From: Pyropia haitanensis | Lineage: Eukaryota; Rhodophyta; Bangiophyceae; Bangiales; Bangiaceae | DNA: 64,000 nucleotides | Direction: 5' to 3' | Assembly (NCBI GenBank): GCA_008729055.1 | Contig: SDUX01000008.1 | Span: forward strand, 3,435,756 to 3,499,755 | Shown here: positions 11,013 to 21,803 of the stretch, piece after piece | Layout: each line of letters starts with the position of its first letter | How positions within the stretch are numbered: the stretch's first letter is position 1 | Notes under the pieces: model-generated | The model's database searches: none | Told to the model about the DNA's origin: nothing | The model's input: only the letters and a program-made list of their open reading frames with translations | Translations under genes and position numbers: made by a program

Positions 11013-11356
11013 TCACGCCCCGCCCCTCCCCACCAGAGGCCACACCCCACGCCCACAGCGCCGCGCCCCCAACCAGAAAAACGCCGGCGGCCGCACCCAA
11101 CGTACGCCCGCGACCAGGTACTTGAGGATGTCACTCTGGAAGACGTCCGCGACGCGAGCGAGCGCCGCCGCCCCCCCCCCCGCTGCACCCCATACGCCGC
11201 GGGCACCATCCCCTTGGCGGTCGGCACAAAGCCCTTGGCCGCCGGCCGCGAGCCGCCGCCGCGGCGGCCCGCCGCCGTCGCCGCCGCGCCGTCGACGCCC
11301 CCCCCCCCCGCTGTCGTCGCCGCCGCCGCCGCTGCCGGCAGCGGCGGCGGCGGCGA

Positions 11357-11401
<45 letters not shown>

Positions 11402-11728
11402 GCCCGCCCCCGCCACCGCCGGCGGCGGTGACGGCGGGTGGTGCCGCCGGCCGCCGCCGCCGCTGCCGGCGGCGGCGGTGGCGGCTGCCGGCCGCGGGGC
11501 GAGCGCGGGGCGGCGGCGGCGGGCAAAGAAGCGGCCGCGGAGGGCCCAGGCGAGGGGGTTTGGCGGCGGCGGCGGCGGGCCCGCGGCGGCGGTGGCGGCG
11601 GCGGTAGGGACGGCGGGAGGGGCGCGCCGCGGCGGCGGCGGGGGCGCACCGGCCGGCCGCGCCGTGACCACCACCGCCCGCCGTCGCCGGGGGGGGGCGG
11701 CGGCGCCCCACGCCATGGCCACGACCAT
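11013..11728 (-). CDS. Hypothetical protein, possibly plastid-targeted, broken frame
   Basis: Not recognised. The ATG at 11728 opens MVVAMAWGAAAPPRRRR, an Ala/Arg-rich leader resembling a transit peptide. It is followed by NPLAWALRGRFFARRRR, low-complexity Gly/Pro sequence, and GFVPTAKGMVPAAYGVQ. An 11-base G run (C on the plus strand, 11171-11181) then separates this frame from ALARVADVFQSDILKYLVAG, which is clearly not low complexity. A one-base length change in that run would join the two. The frame then stops at 11013. In another frame the same stretch reads GAAAGVFLVGGAALWAWGVA, a membrane-helix-like segment, so a second frame problem is possible. Coding status is inferred from non-repetitive residues on both sides of the run. 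Confidence 0.35.
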
Positions 11729-12868
11729 GGGCGGCTCGCACCGCCGCGGGTCGACGGGCCGAGGGGGGAGGGGCGACGGGGTGGGTGGCACGACGCGGGC
11801 AGGGGAGGGAGGAAGGCAGCGGCAAACCGGAGGGGGTGGCGTAGGAGTGGTGGGCGACCGGCGTCTGGGGGCAAAAAGGGCAGGGCAACCACCGCGGGGA
11901 AAAAAAAGGGACAGGCACCGCAGAAAGGGGCGGGCGCCACGGTACAGCCACCCCCCGACCGCCGCGCGTCGCACCGCCAGCAGGGACGCGAGCGCCGCGG
12001 GACCCGCCACCGGCCGACGGGCGCGTCGGCGTCGACGAGGACGGCGGACGGGTGGGCGCGGGGGACGGCTGGCAGTGGGGGCGCCCGATGCGCGGACGCC
12101 CGCCGCGGGACGCGGGCGGCCAGAGGCCACGTGGGGGGGGGGCGCCGGCCGCGTGGCGCGGTCAATCTTGCGAATCCATTGGGCGGACAGTTTACAGTGC
12201 GAGCGGCGGCCGTATGGGGCTGTCACACGGCACGCTCGTCGAGGCTGGAGAGCCCTACAGTGGACGGATGAGACCCGTTCAAACGACAAGTCCCCGCAAC
12301 CAGTCAAACTTCATCATCTAATTGATACTGTTTGTCCTACCATTGAATAGTTCTTGTACACGTGTAAGCACATGGTCTGGCGTGTCTTGAATACGCCAAA
12401 GTGTGATGATCCCGCTCGGATCCCTGTACCGGCTCCTCCTCCTCCCGTGCGGCGGCCGCGGCGCGGGTCGATCCCACCACAACTCAAGAATTTGTACTCT
12501 CACTCTTGGGTCTACGAATGTGGTTTTTTGTTTCGTGCGGGTGCTCGATCTCGTCGCTGGATCCCCATCGTCCGGTCCGTACCCGTCTTGACGGCGGCCG
12601 CCGCGGCGGCGACGCGACGCGCCGTCGTCCCCCACCGTCGTCGGCACCGCCCGTCCGCCTATTGTCGCCGCCCGCCTCGGCGGCCGCGACCGCGGCGGCT
12701 GTGCACTGGCGCTGCCAGCCACGCCGTACAGAGGCCACCGCGGGGCACCCGTGTGGGCGTCCGCCGCCGGCCGCCGCGTCCCGACGCCCCGCCGGCCACC
12801 CTCCCGTGGTGCCCGCCGCGGGCCGCCGCCGCCGGCGCCGCCGCGGCCGTCGGGCGGCCGCCGCCGGC
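11729..12868. other. Intergenic between divergent hypothetical and TrmH genes
   Basis: GC-rich to about 12150, then a distinctly lower-GC island (12160-12560) just before TrmH. No gene is supported. The TrmH-frame sequence is open upstream to 12354 but lacks conserved features there. Promoters of both flanking genes presumably lie here. Confidence 0.4.
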
Positions 12869-14161
12869 ATGGCGCCGGCCGCGCCGCCGCCGGCGGGTGC
12901 TCCGCGGCGGCCGCCCGCGTGGCGGGGCGCCGTGCCCCCCCCTGCGGCCTTTCTCACGTCCCCTCCATGGGGTTTGCCAGCCCCTGACGACGCTGCCGTG
13001 CGACGGCCGCGCCGCCACCGGCCGCCGCCGCCACGGCGGCTTGCCGCCGCTCGCCCCCGGCCGCACCCCACCGCCCGCACGCCGCCACCACCACCACCAC
13101 CACCACCACCACCACCACCACCACCACCACCACCACGGGCGGGCGTGGCGGCGGTGGCGGCTGGGCCGCCGCCGCCGCCGCGACCACCGCCAGCTGCCCA
13201 CCCACCCCCCCCCCCCCTCCCCCCCTCCGCCGGCGGCAACGCGCCGCCGCGGGCGCCCCCCCCCCCCCCCCACCGACGACGACACGCGTGACGAGCCGAC
13301 CGAGTCGCCCGCCGCGACGCGCGCGCGCGTCCTCGCCGGCCGCACCCGCCACGTCGTGGCGGTCCTCGACGCGGTCGCGTCGGACCACAACGTTGCCGCG
13401 ATTTGCCGCTCCTGCGACGCGTTTGGCGTGCAGGAGGTGCACCTGCTGGCCGCCGCCGCCGACGCGGCGGCCGACCCGTCGGCCGGCGGCCGGGCGGCCG
13501 CCGCCGCGGGCGGCGGCGCGGCCCTGGCGGACCGCCTCGAGGTCGAGTCGGTCCGCCGGACGAGCCGCGGCACCCACCGGTGGCTGTCGCTGACCGCCCA
13601 CCCGCCGGGGGCGGACCCCGCCGTGGCGGTGCGGGCGCTGCAGGCCCGTGGCTACCGCGTCTACGCGGCGTCGCTCCACGGCGGCGCCGACGGGCGGCCG
13701 CCCACCCCGCTCGACGCGCTGCCCGTCACGACGCCCATCGCGCTCGTCTTTGGCAACGAGCACGCGGGCGTGCGGCGCGCGACGCTCGCCGCCGTCGACG
13801 GCACGTACGTCATCCCGATGGGCGGCTTTGTGGAGAGCCTCAACGTGTCTGCCGCCGCCGCCGTGTCGCTGTACACGACCGTCTGGCGGGCACGCGCGGC
13901 GGTGCCGGCGGCGGTGTGGGCGCTGGGGGGGGGGGACGCCGCGGCGGTCGCCGCCGCCTGGGCCGCCCCGCGGCGGGCGTCCAAGCGGGCGGCGCGGCGG
14001 CGGGGGCGGCCGCCGCGGGGGCTCGTCACCCCCGCGTGCGCGACGGGGCTGGGCGCGACGGTGGAGCGGGCGGTGCTGGACGGCGGCGCTTTTCTGCCCG
14101 CCCCTGCGCGCCGCGACAGCGGCGGCCGCCGCCGCGGCGGCAACGCCAGCCGCGACGGCGG

Positions 14162-14193
<32 letters not shown>

Positions 14194-14460
14194 CCGCCCC
14201 GTCGTCACCCGCCCACCCCCGGCCCGAGACGCTCGCGCTCGGCGACTATACCCGCCGCCGCCTGACGGGCGTCCTCGGCCACCACGAGCCCGCCGCGCAG
14301 GCGGCGGCGCTCCTCGTCGCTGTTGCGCCGCCGTCGGCGGTGCTCGCCGCGGCCGCCGCGCGCGACGCGTGGCCCGTCGGGCTGGTGCCGCCGTTTGAGG
14401 CGGCCGTCGCGGCCGTCACCGCCGCGTTTGCCGCGCCGCCCGCCGCGGCCGCCGCCACCC

Positions 14461-14492
<32 letters not shown>

Positions 14493-15419
14493 GCCACCGC
14501 CACCGCCACCGCCGCCACCGCGGGCTACCGCGTCCGCGCGCGCCGGGCGGTGGCGTGGCGGGTGACCCGGTCGGCCGCGCCCGGCGTGGCGGCGCTCGCC
14601 GCGCTCCGCGCGTACGCCGCCGCGCGGGACGCGGCCGACGACGCGCCGCTGCCGGCGGGTGTGGCGGGGCGGCGGCCGGCGGCGGCCGCGGCCGGGCGTG
14701 GCCGCTGGGCGGCCGCCCTCGCCGCCGCCCTGCCCGCCGCGGCCGCCGCCGACGCGGCGGCGGTGGTGGCGGCGACCGCCCGGCTGCCACCGGCGGCGGC
14801 CGCGGCGCTCGCCGCCGCCGCCACCGCCGCCGAGGCGGCCGACGCGGCGGCCGTCGCCGCCGCTGTCGCCGCCGCCGCCGCCGCCACCGCCACCGCCGCC
14901 GACGCGGCGGCTGTGGCGGCGGCGGCGCCGCGGGGTGCGCCCGGCGGCTCCTCCCGCTCTGGCCGGTCCCCCCCCTCCCCCCCCCTCCCAGTGGCCGCTG
15001 CCGCCACGTGCAGCCGGTCGGCGACGCTGCTGGGGTTGGGCGTCCGCCTCCACGCGGCGGCGGACCTGGCCGCCCGCGTGCACCTGGTGCTCGCCGACCG
15101 GCGGGCGGGCCGGCCGGCGGCGGCGCGGCGGCTGGGCGTTGCGCGGCACGGGCTGTGGGAGGAGGTGCTCGTCGCGGCGGCGGCCGCACCAGGCGCCGCG
15201 GCAGCGGGCGGGGCGCGCCGCCGGCCGCCGGCCGCCGACGCGCCCGCCGCGGCCGACGGGGACGCGGCGGCCGCGGCTGCCGCCGCGGCTGCGGCCGCCG
15301 CGTGGCTGCCGGCGGTCGCCGAGGCGCGCGTGGCGCTCGGCGCCCTCCAGCGGGCGGCGCGGGCGGCGGCGGCGGCGGCGCCCGCGCGGCCGCCGCCGCC
15401 GCCACCGCCGGCCGGCTAG
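12869..15419 (+). CDS. TrmH/SpoU-family RNA 2'-O-methyltransferase, long Ala-rich C-terminus
   Basis: The SPOUT domain spans about 13300-13900: NVAAICRSCDAFGVQEVHLL (motif 1), GTHRWLSL, then IALVFGNEHAGVRRAT and IPMGGFVESLNVSAAAAVSL (motifs 2 and 3 of the AdoMet-binding trefoil knot). This is the TrmH type, which methylates the 2'-OH of G18 in tRNA or an rRNA site. The domain frame is open back to 12354, but the best start is ATG 12869 (GGCATGG context). It gives MAPAAPPPAGAPRRPPAWRG, a transit-peptide-like leader in another frame that meets the domain frame at a 16-C run (13256-13271). About 450 Ala-rich residues follow the domain, with conserved-looking islands (ALGDYTRRRLTGVLGHH, LAARVHLVLADRRAG). 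The target RNA and organelle are inferred. Confidence 0.82.
13085..13136. repeat. (CCA)17 repeat
   Basis: Triplet run in the leader region of the TrmH gene. In the proposed leader frame it encodes Pro, in another frame a His run. Confidence 0.9.
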
Positions 15420-15889
15420 AGCGGCGGACGGGCCGCCTGCCGTGGCTAGGTGGGTGGGTCGCCCGTCCGCGGCCCCGCACGCCGTGTGTACACCCCATTC
15501 GGCTCGTCCCTACCTCGGTCTGTGGGCGTGGTCTGTTGTGCTCTGTGGTGCCGTTGTTGGGGTGTGTGGTGGCCGACATAGCGGCCGGCCCGCTTGGACC
15601 AGCCGCCACACCACGCGCTGCCTGGACTTGACCGTGCACGATACGTTTTTTTTTTTTCGCTATTTCTTTTTTTTTTCCTTTGTCGCGGTTGCTCACCCCC
15701 ACCTCACAGCCGGCTGCCCGGCCGCCGCTGCCTCACCCCCACCCCCAACCCGCTGCAAACCGTGGGCGCGCCCACGCCACCCGCCCGGCGCCCGCGGCGG
15801 TGCGCCCCCCTCCTTACGCTTGCCACCCGTGGCCGTCCTGCCACCCGTTCGGTCCCTCCGTGCCACCCCCCCCCCCCGCGAGCGGGCGC
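15420..15889. other. Convergent 3' intergenic region TrmH/FkbM
   Basis: Contains T-tracts at 15646-15657 and 15667-15676, about 230-260 nt past the TrmH stop. They could be 3'-end processing or termination elements on the plus strand. No gene seen. Confidence 0.4.
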
Positions 15890-17239
15890 TCACTCGGGGG
15901 ACCCCCACACCACGCCCGGCGCCAAGTAGATATAGTCGTAGCGCATGTTCAGCTGGAACCGCAGCGCCGGGTCCGTCTTGACCACCGTATGCACCGTGTA
16001 GCCGAGGCCGAGGAGGTGCCGCCCCGCCGGGGAGGTTGGCATCGCCTCCGCCACCACCACCTGCGCGGTGAGCGCGTCGCCGAGGCGGAGGCCGAGGAGG
16101 ATGGGGAGCTCGTGGCCCTCCACGTCCAACGACAGCAGGTCCACCCGCCGCACGCCCGTCCGCTCCGCCACCGCCGCGCCCGTCACGCAGCGCAGCGGCA
16201 GCGTCACGTCGCCCGCCTTGGCCGCCGTCTTGACGGTCGCGGCGACCCCCCCGACGGCGCCCGACAGGCGGAACGGCACCGTCCCGGGCGCGTCGCTGAG
16301 GCACGTTGGCACCACCACACACCCGCGGTCCGCGACGAGCCCCCCGAGGTACCGCGGGTTGGCCTCGACGCAGACGCCCCGCCAGCCGAGGCAGCGGTCA
16401 AAAAAGTAGGTGTTGCTCGTCTGCATCGCGTCGTTGGCGGCCACGTCCCAGTAGACGCCCCGCCGGCGGAGCCGCCCAAAGTGGTGCAGGTACACGTACG
16501 CGTCCTGGTGGTGCTGCGAGAAGAACTGGATCGCCGAGCCGTCCTTGCACTCGCCGGTCGGCGTCCGCGACGGGCACGTCTTGGCGCCGGGGGGGGTGCC
16601 GGGCGCGGCGCCCCACGGGCGGGGCGCCGCGCGCAGCGCGGCACACCACGCGGGGCGGGCGGCCGCTTCCCAGTCGGCGCGTAGGGGGAGGCCGCCCAGC
16701 GACGGGGCCGCCGCGGCCACCGCCGCCGCCGTCGCCGCCGCCGCCGCCGCTGCCGCCGTCGGGGGGAGGGGGGGGGGCGGGTTGGACGCCGCGGCGGGGG
16801 TGCCCCCCACCGCCGCCCCGGCCGAGCCGCCACCCCGCCCGTCGCCGCCGTCCACGCCCGGGCCGTCTGCCAACGCGGCGGCAACGCCACCGCCGCCACC
16901 GCCGCCGCCGCCACCGCCGCCACCGCCGCCGCCGCCACCCCCACCCCCGCTGCCACCGCCGCCACCGCCGCCACTGCCGCCGTCAACCCCCCCCCCCCCC
17001 CCCCCAACGAGTCCACCCCCCCCCCCCCCCACGCCACCACGGACGACCGGCGACGCCGCCGCGGCGGCGGGCCGCACCAGCAGCCGCCGCGGCACGGCGC
17101 CGGTCGCGGCGCCCGTCAACGCGGCGGCCGCCGCGACGGCGGCGAGGAGCGCGACGCCAACGCCACGGCGGGCGCGGCCGCCCGCGTCGGGCGTCGGCCG
17201 GCCGGGGGGGCGGCCGGCCGGCCAGCCGCGGGTGCTCAT
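15890..17239 (-). CDS. FkbM-family methyltransferase with N-terminal signal anchor
   Basis: A 449-residue protein from ATG 17237-17239 (MSTRGWPAGR). Residues about 27-45 form one hydrophobic segment (VGVALLAAVAAAAALTGAA) after a basic stretch, a type II signal anchor. A Gly-rich linker of about 130 residues follows. The catalytic part carries the FkbM pattern: SQHHQDAYVYLHHFG, GVYWDVAANDAMQTSNTYFF, WRGVCVEANPRYLG, and RRVDLLSLDVEGHELPIL. The family is AdoMet-dependent and often methylates sugars or polysaccharides. With a Golgi/ER anchor, modification of secreted polysaccharide, for example in cell-wall galactans, is a reasonable inference. The frame stays open upstream of the ATG, but the signal anchor fixes the start. 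The coding region is intronless. Confidence 0.82.
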   Translation of the reverse strand: MSTRGWPAGRPPGRPTPDAGGRARRGVGVALLAAVAAAAALTGAATGAVPRRLLVRPAAAAASPVVRGGVGGGGGGLVGGGGGGVDGGSGGGGGGGSGGGGGGGGGGGGGGGGGGGGGVAAALADGPGVDGGDGRGGGSAGAAVGGTPAAASNPPPPLPPTAAAAAAAATAAAVAAAAPSLGGLPLRADWEAAARPAWCAALRAAPRPWGAAPGTPPGAKTCPSRTPTGECKDGSAIQFFSQHHQDAYVYLHHFGRLRRRGVYWDVAANDAMQTSNTYFFDRCLGWRGVCVEANPRYLGGLVADRGCVVVPTCLSDAPGTVPFRLSGAVGGVAATVKTAAKAGDVTLPLRCVTGAAVAERTGVRRVDLLSLDVEGHELPILLGLRLGDALTAQVVVAEAMPTSPAGRHLLGLGYTVHTVVKTDPALRFQLNMRYDYIYLAPGVVWGSPE

Positions 17240-17564
17240 GGCCGCTGGGGGGGGGGGGGGGGGGGGAGGGGGGGGGGGTGTGGTGTGGGCGCCGCGGTGG
17301 CGGAGGGGGAAGGCGGGGGGGGGGGGCGGGGGGGGTGGGGGGGGGGGGGGGGCGGAACCCGTCGCACCCTGTGGGAGCGCGGGACGGTCGCGGGGGGGGG
17401 GGGGGGGGGGGGGAGGGGGGGGAGGGGGACAGGACAAAGTGGGCCCGTGTCGGACGCGTGTGGGACGGGACGCTGCCGGCAAGGACGGGGGTGGGGGGAG
17501 GGGGGGGGGTGGGCTGTGCTGAGGGGGACGCCGACTGGCGGGCGGCGCGCCGCCAGACCGGTCC
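17240..17564. other. G-homopolymer-rich gap upstream of FkbM gene
   Basis: Plus-strand G runs of 10-20 bases (17247-17278, 17337-17352, 17393-17420) dominate. No gene is supported, and the FkbM promoter presumably lies here. Confidence 0.4.
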
Positions 17565-19173
17565 CTATAGACGCGCCGCGACGGGCGCGGCAGACGCGCC
17601 GGCCGGTGGCGTGCCGCCGGCGCGATGGGCGTGCGCGTCGCGGCGTGGTCCTGGAGGTGCGCAGCCGGATGCGGGGGGGTGCGGCGTCGCGGCGCGCGGC
17701 CACCCCCCCGGCGGGCGGCGCGCGTCGGCGACCGACGCCGCCGCCGCGGCGGGCGCGACGAGTGCCACCCGCCGCCCCCCCCCGCCCGCGACGCGCACGA
17801 CCCGTCGCCGCGGGTGCACCGCGTAGCGCGCTGCGCACCGCCATTGGGGAGTGGCAGCCGCGGCGGCGGCGGGTGCGGCGGTGGGGACGGCGGCGGCGGC
17901 GGCGGCGGCGGCCGCCGCCCGCGGCCGGTGGGCGGCGTGCGGTGACGCGCGGCGGCGGCGGCGGCGGCGGGGCGGTGGCGGGACGCCGCCACCGCCGCGG
18001 CGGCGGCGGCACGAGCCGACGGCGGGGGGGGGGGGGGTGGGTGCCACCGCGGCGGCGGGCGGCGGGTGTGTGCTGCGCACCGTGGCGGCGGGGACGGCGC
18101 GAGGGAAACAAGGCAGGGGTCGTTTGGGTGGGGGGGGGGGCGTCGCGCCGCGCGGCGCGGCGCGGCCGCCGCGCGGAATTCCGCGGCCGTGCGGTGGTGG
18201 TGGTTGAATTTGGGCGGCCGCGGCCGCGGCGACGCACCCGCCCCCCCCCGCACCGTGCACGGCGCTTGGTCGGGACCGCTCGTCGCGCGGCCCGTCACGC
18301 CCACCACGCGGCCGTCTGGCCGTCTGCGTCGTCGGCGTCGGTCGCGTCCGCGTCGGTCTCCCCCCCCCCCCCCCCCTCCCCCCCCCTCCCGCCTTCCACC
18401 ACGCGCGGCCACGCAGCACCCACCGGGCGGTGACGCCCGTGCGGGCTTCCCCCCCCCCCCCCCCCCCCACCCCCCCCTACCCACCGCCGCGCGGTCGGCG
18501 AGCAGCAGCGTCACAGGCCCCCCCCCCCCGCTGCGCACGCGTCCCCCCCACGGGCGGCAATCACCACCAGCCACCGGCCGACGGCGCCATCCGCGCGGCC
18601 GTCCATGGCGGCGCCGACGGGGGCGGCGGCGACCCAGGCGGCGTCCGCCTCGGCGACCGCGACGACGCCACCGGCGGGCGGCCGCACCAGCAGCCGCAGC
18701 CGGCCGGTACGCGGCAGCCGCACCGCCCCGTACGCAACGGGCGTGCCATGGGTGCTGCCGGAGGAGCTGGGGGAAGGCGGGGAGGGGGGGGTGCGCGTGG
18801 TGGGGGGGGGGGGGGGGCCCCAGCCGCGCCAGCAGCTGCCACGACGTGACCGGCGGCTCGCCCAGCGTAAGCGGCCGCTGCGTGCGCTCGACGGCGGCCT
18901 CGACGCAGCCGCCGGCGCCGACGGCGGGCGCGACGACCGCGACGGTCAGCGTGTCGGCGTCGTTGCAGAGGGACGGCCGCACCTCGAGCACCGCCCGGCC
19001 GAGGATGGGGGCGGCCGCCGCCCCCGGGAGGGCCCGAAAGTAGGTGACGACCGCCGCGCGCGGGTCGGCAAAGAGGGCGCCCGCCGCGACGGGCGCCGCC
19101 GCCACCGCCCGGGAGCCACCGTCGGCGGTCGGGACGAGCAGCCGCAGCGTCGCGGCCGCCGCCGCCGTCACCC

Positions 19174-19205
<32 letters not shown>

Positions 19206-19477
19206 CCACCGCCGTCGTGGCTGCCGTCAGAGGATCCCCCGCCGCGCCACGGCAGCGTCAGCGGCCGTGCAAACGTCGCGACGGGCGCCTCCCAGCCGAC
19301 GCGGAGGTGCTCGGTGTGGGTGCGCCGGCCGGGGGGGGCGGGCACAAGCTCCACGGATACCGCGTCGGCGGGCGGCAGCGGCAGGTGGACGGTCACGCCA
19401 ATGGTGAGGGCGGGGGGACCGCCGGCCGGGGGGGGGGGATCGGGGGGACGCCACCCGCCCGCGGCGGGTGGTGCTGC

Positions 19478-19512
<35 letters not shown>

Positions 19513-20341
19513 CCGCCACTGTCGGTGGGGGTCACGTCGGTGAAGGACGCGGGCACCCAGGACACGGTCGACAGGTCGCTCGTGACGCGCACCACGTCAT
19601 CGTCGTCATAGGCGTCCGCGTCGTCGTCCGTGTCGGCGGCCACCACGGCGGCGGCGGCGGCGGCGGCGTCGGCGGCGCGGGGCGTCCGCCGGCGGGTGGG
19701 CAGCACGGCGGTCGCCGGCGGCGACGCGGACCGCCGCCGCCCCGTCGGCCCCGTCGCGGATGACGCGGCGGCGCTCGTGGCGGCGCTGTCGCTCCACGCC
19801 GACGAACACGCGGAGACGGTGAGGGCGGACGCATCGCCGGCGTCGCTGCCGGGGGGGGAATGGGAGGTGGGGGGGGGGGGGGGGCGCCGGAGGAACCGGG
19901 GGGGATCACCCGCCACCGTGGCCGCGCCGGCGTGGGGGGGGGGGGGGGGGCTGCCGATGGCGGCGACGCTGGGGGGGAGGGGCCCCGCCGCGCCGGCGGT
20001 GGTGGGGGAGAGTGACACTGCCCCGGCCGCGGTGGCGGCAGCGACGGCGGCGCCGCCGCCGCTGCCGCCGCCGCCGCCGCTGCCGACGACGGCCGCCGCG
20101 GTCGCGCCGCCTCCGCCGTCGCCCAGTGGCCACACCCCCGCGCGGGCGGCCACGCGCGGCCGCCCGCGCCGGGCGGCGCGGCGGCGCCGCCGAGTGGCGG
20201 CCGCCGGCCGACGCAGCCGACCCGCGCGGGCGGCGGGGGGGGTGGCAGCCGGCGGCCGCCGCCGCCGCCGCCGCCGCCGCCATCGTCCTCGCCGTCGCTG
20301 GGCAGGCTCGCCACGCCACCGTCGGCGAGGCACATCCCCCA

Positions 20342-20374
<33 letters not shown>

Positions 20375-20713
20375 ACCACCGCCAGCCCAGCCGCCGTCGG
20401 TGTCGCCCAGGTCCAAGCCCCGTGGCGGCCCGTCCGAGCCGGTCGTGTGACCCGTGGGCGGGCCGACGCCGCGCGTCGATGCCATCGCGGCCGCCACGAC
20501 CGCCGCCGCCGCCGGCGGGGCGGGCGTGCCGGGCGGGGCGGCGAGGCACAGCGGGGGGGTGGGGGTGGTGTGGCCGCCGGGGGGGGGGGGGGGGTGCTGC
20601 AAGGCCGCCGCCGCCGCTTTTTCCGCCGCCCGCTGCCGGACGGCGCGCTCGTGGCGGGCGCGCGCCGCGCGGCCGCGGGCGTCGCGGAGGAGGGAGGCGG
20701 GGAGCGTCAGCAT
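17565..20713 (-). CDS. Unrecognised large gene with interrupted frame
   Basis: Function unknown. Coding-like minus-strand segments occur in order. MLTLPASLLRDARGRAARAR starts at ATG 20711-20713. TDDDADAYDDDDVV and SDLSTVSWVPASFTDVTP lie near 19530-19640. Next come IGVTVHLPLPPADAVSVELV, TEHLRVGWEAPVATFARPLT, and LEVRPSLCNDADTLTVAVVA, then VTSWQLLARLG (18830-19420). RLPRTGRLRLLVRPPAGGVV and GRWLVVIAARGGDA follow (18530-18720). The pieces lie in different frames and the joins fall at C or G runs (for example near 18400-18545, 18799-18820 and 19930-19950). The alternating hydrophobic pattern suggests a beta-rich domain. The C-terminal end at 17565 is a guess. Introns, homopolymer length errors or pseudogene decay could each explain the breaks. 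Confidence 0.35.
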
Positions 20714-21803
20714 GGCGGGCGTGGCGGGGCCGGGGCGGGGATGCTTGTGATGGTGGTGGTGGTGGGAGGGAGTGGTAGAGGGGTGAAAGAGGGAAAGGGG
20801 GAGGGGTGAAACGGTGACGCGGTACGGGGGGCAGCGTTTACCCGACCGGAAGCGCCGCACGCGCCCGCCGGTGAGACGAGGGGGACGGGGGAAGAGCGTG
20901 CGCCGGCGCCCCCGCCGCGGCTTCACCCGCAGCGGCGGCGGCGTGGGTGGCCACCGCCCCCGTGCCGACAAATCGTGCCACCCGCCCGCGGCGCCGTCGT
21001 GGGGGGGATAACGCAACCCAGCGGCGGGGTGCAGGGACCGGACGCAGGCATAGCGCTGTGACGGAGGGGCTGGGGCGACCCGGCGCCAGCCCACTGCGTC
21101 CACGGAGGCAGGCCTGCCAGCACGTGCCGCGGGGACACCCGCCCGTGGGGAGAGGCACGCGCGCCCGGCGTAAAGCGATGCGTCGCGGTGACCCTCTGGC
21201 TCCGAGCCCGTGGGCATCGGCCCACGTGCGCCAGCCGGCTGTCCTACCGCGGCTCTACCCTCCCCCATTAAGCACACACGCCGTGGACGCCACATACCCG
21301 ATCAGCGTGCGGCGTGGGGGCGGTTCCGGCCGAGACGCACCGCCTCGCTGACGTGGGCATTTCTGTTCTGCATCGCACGTTGACCGCCTCTGCCCCCGCT
21401 GCCCCCCACAGCCCCACTGCATACAGGCGGTAGACTCATAGACGCCCACAGCGCACACGACCGCGCAGGTGCAGCAGACGCGTGGGCCACCCGCCACGGC
21501 AACGGCGGGGAGGACCGGCGCCTAATTTGGCTGACGCGCCCGCCGGCGGGCCGTCCAATGGGACGGCGGGGGGGTGCTGGCGGGATTCAAGAGCGGCATC
21601 CAGTGGCCTCCGTCGAGGCCCTAAAGTTCCAGACATGCGGGATGAACGGCGCTGTCCACCTCTGGTTGCCCAGTGCCTGATATTTTGAATCGCTGTTGCA
21701 CACGCCATAAGTCGAGGATTTACGACGTTAGATTCGGTCGTTTTCTCGAGCGGCGAGGACGCCGTCCGCGACCCCCGCCGCCGTGTGCACGTCCCACCGC
21801 CGC
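20714..21803. other. Intergenic, no gene recognised
   Basis: Composition becomes less repetitive after 20.8 kb. No frame shows a recognisable domain and no RNA gene was identified. Confidence 0.5.

Noticed and set aside
13085..13136. Polyhistidine stretch as a metal-binding region
   Set aside because: The His reading arises from one frame of a CCA repeat; in the likely leader frame it is polyproline.
17240..19519. Extension of the FkbM frame upstream to 19519 (1209 codons)
   Set aside because: The FkbM protein has a clear signal anchor at the 17239 ATG; the upstream part belongs to another gene and reaches it through G/C runs.
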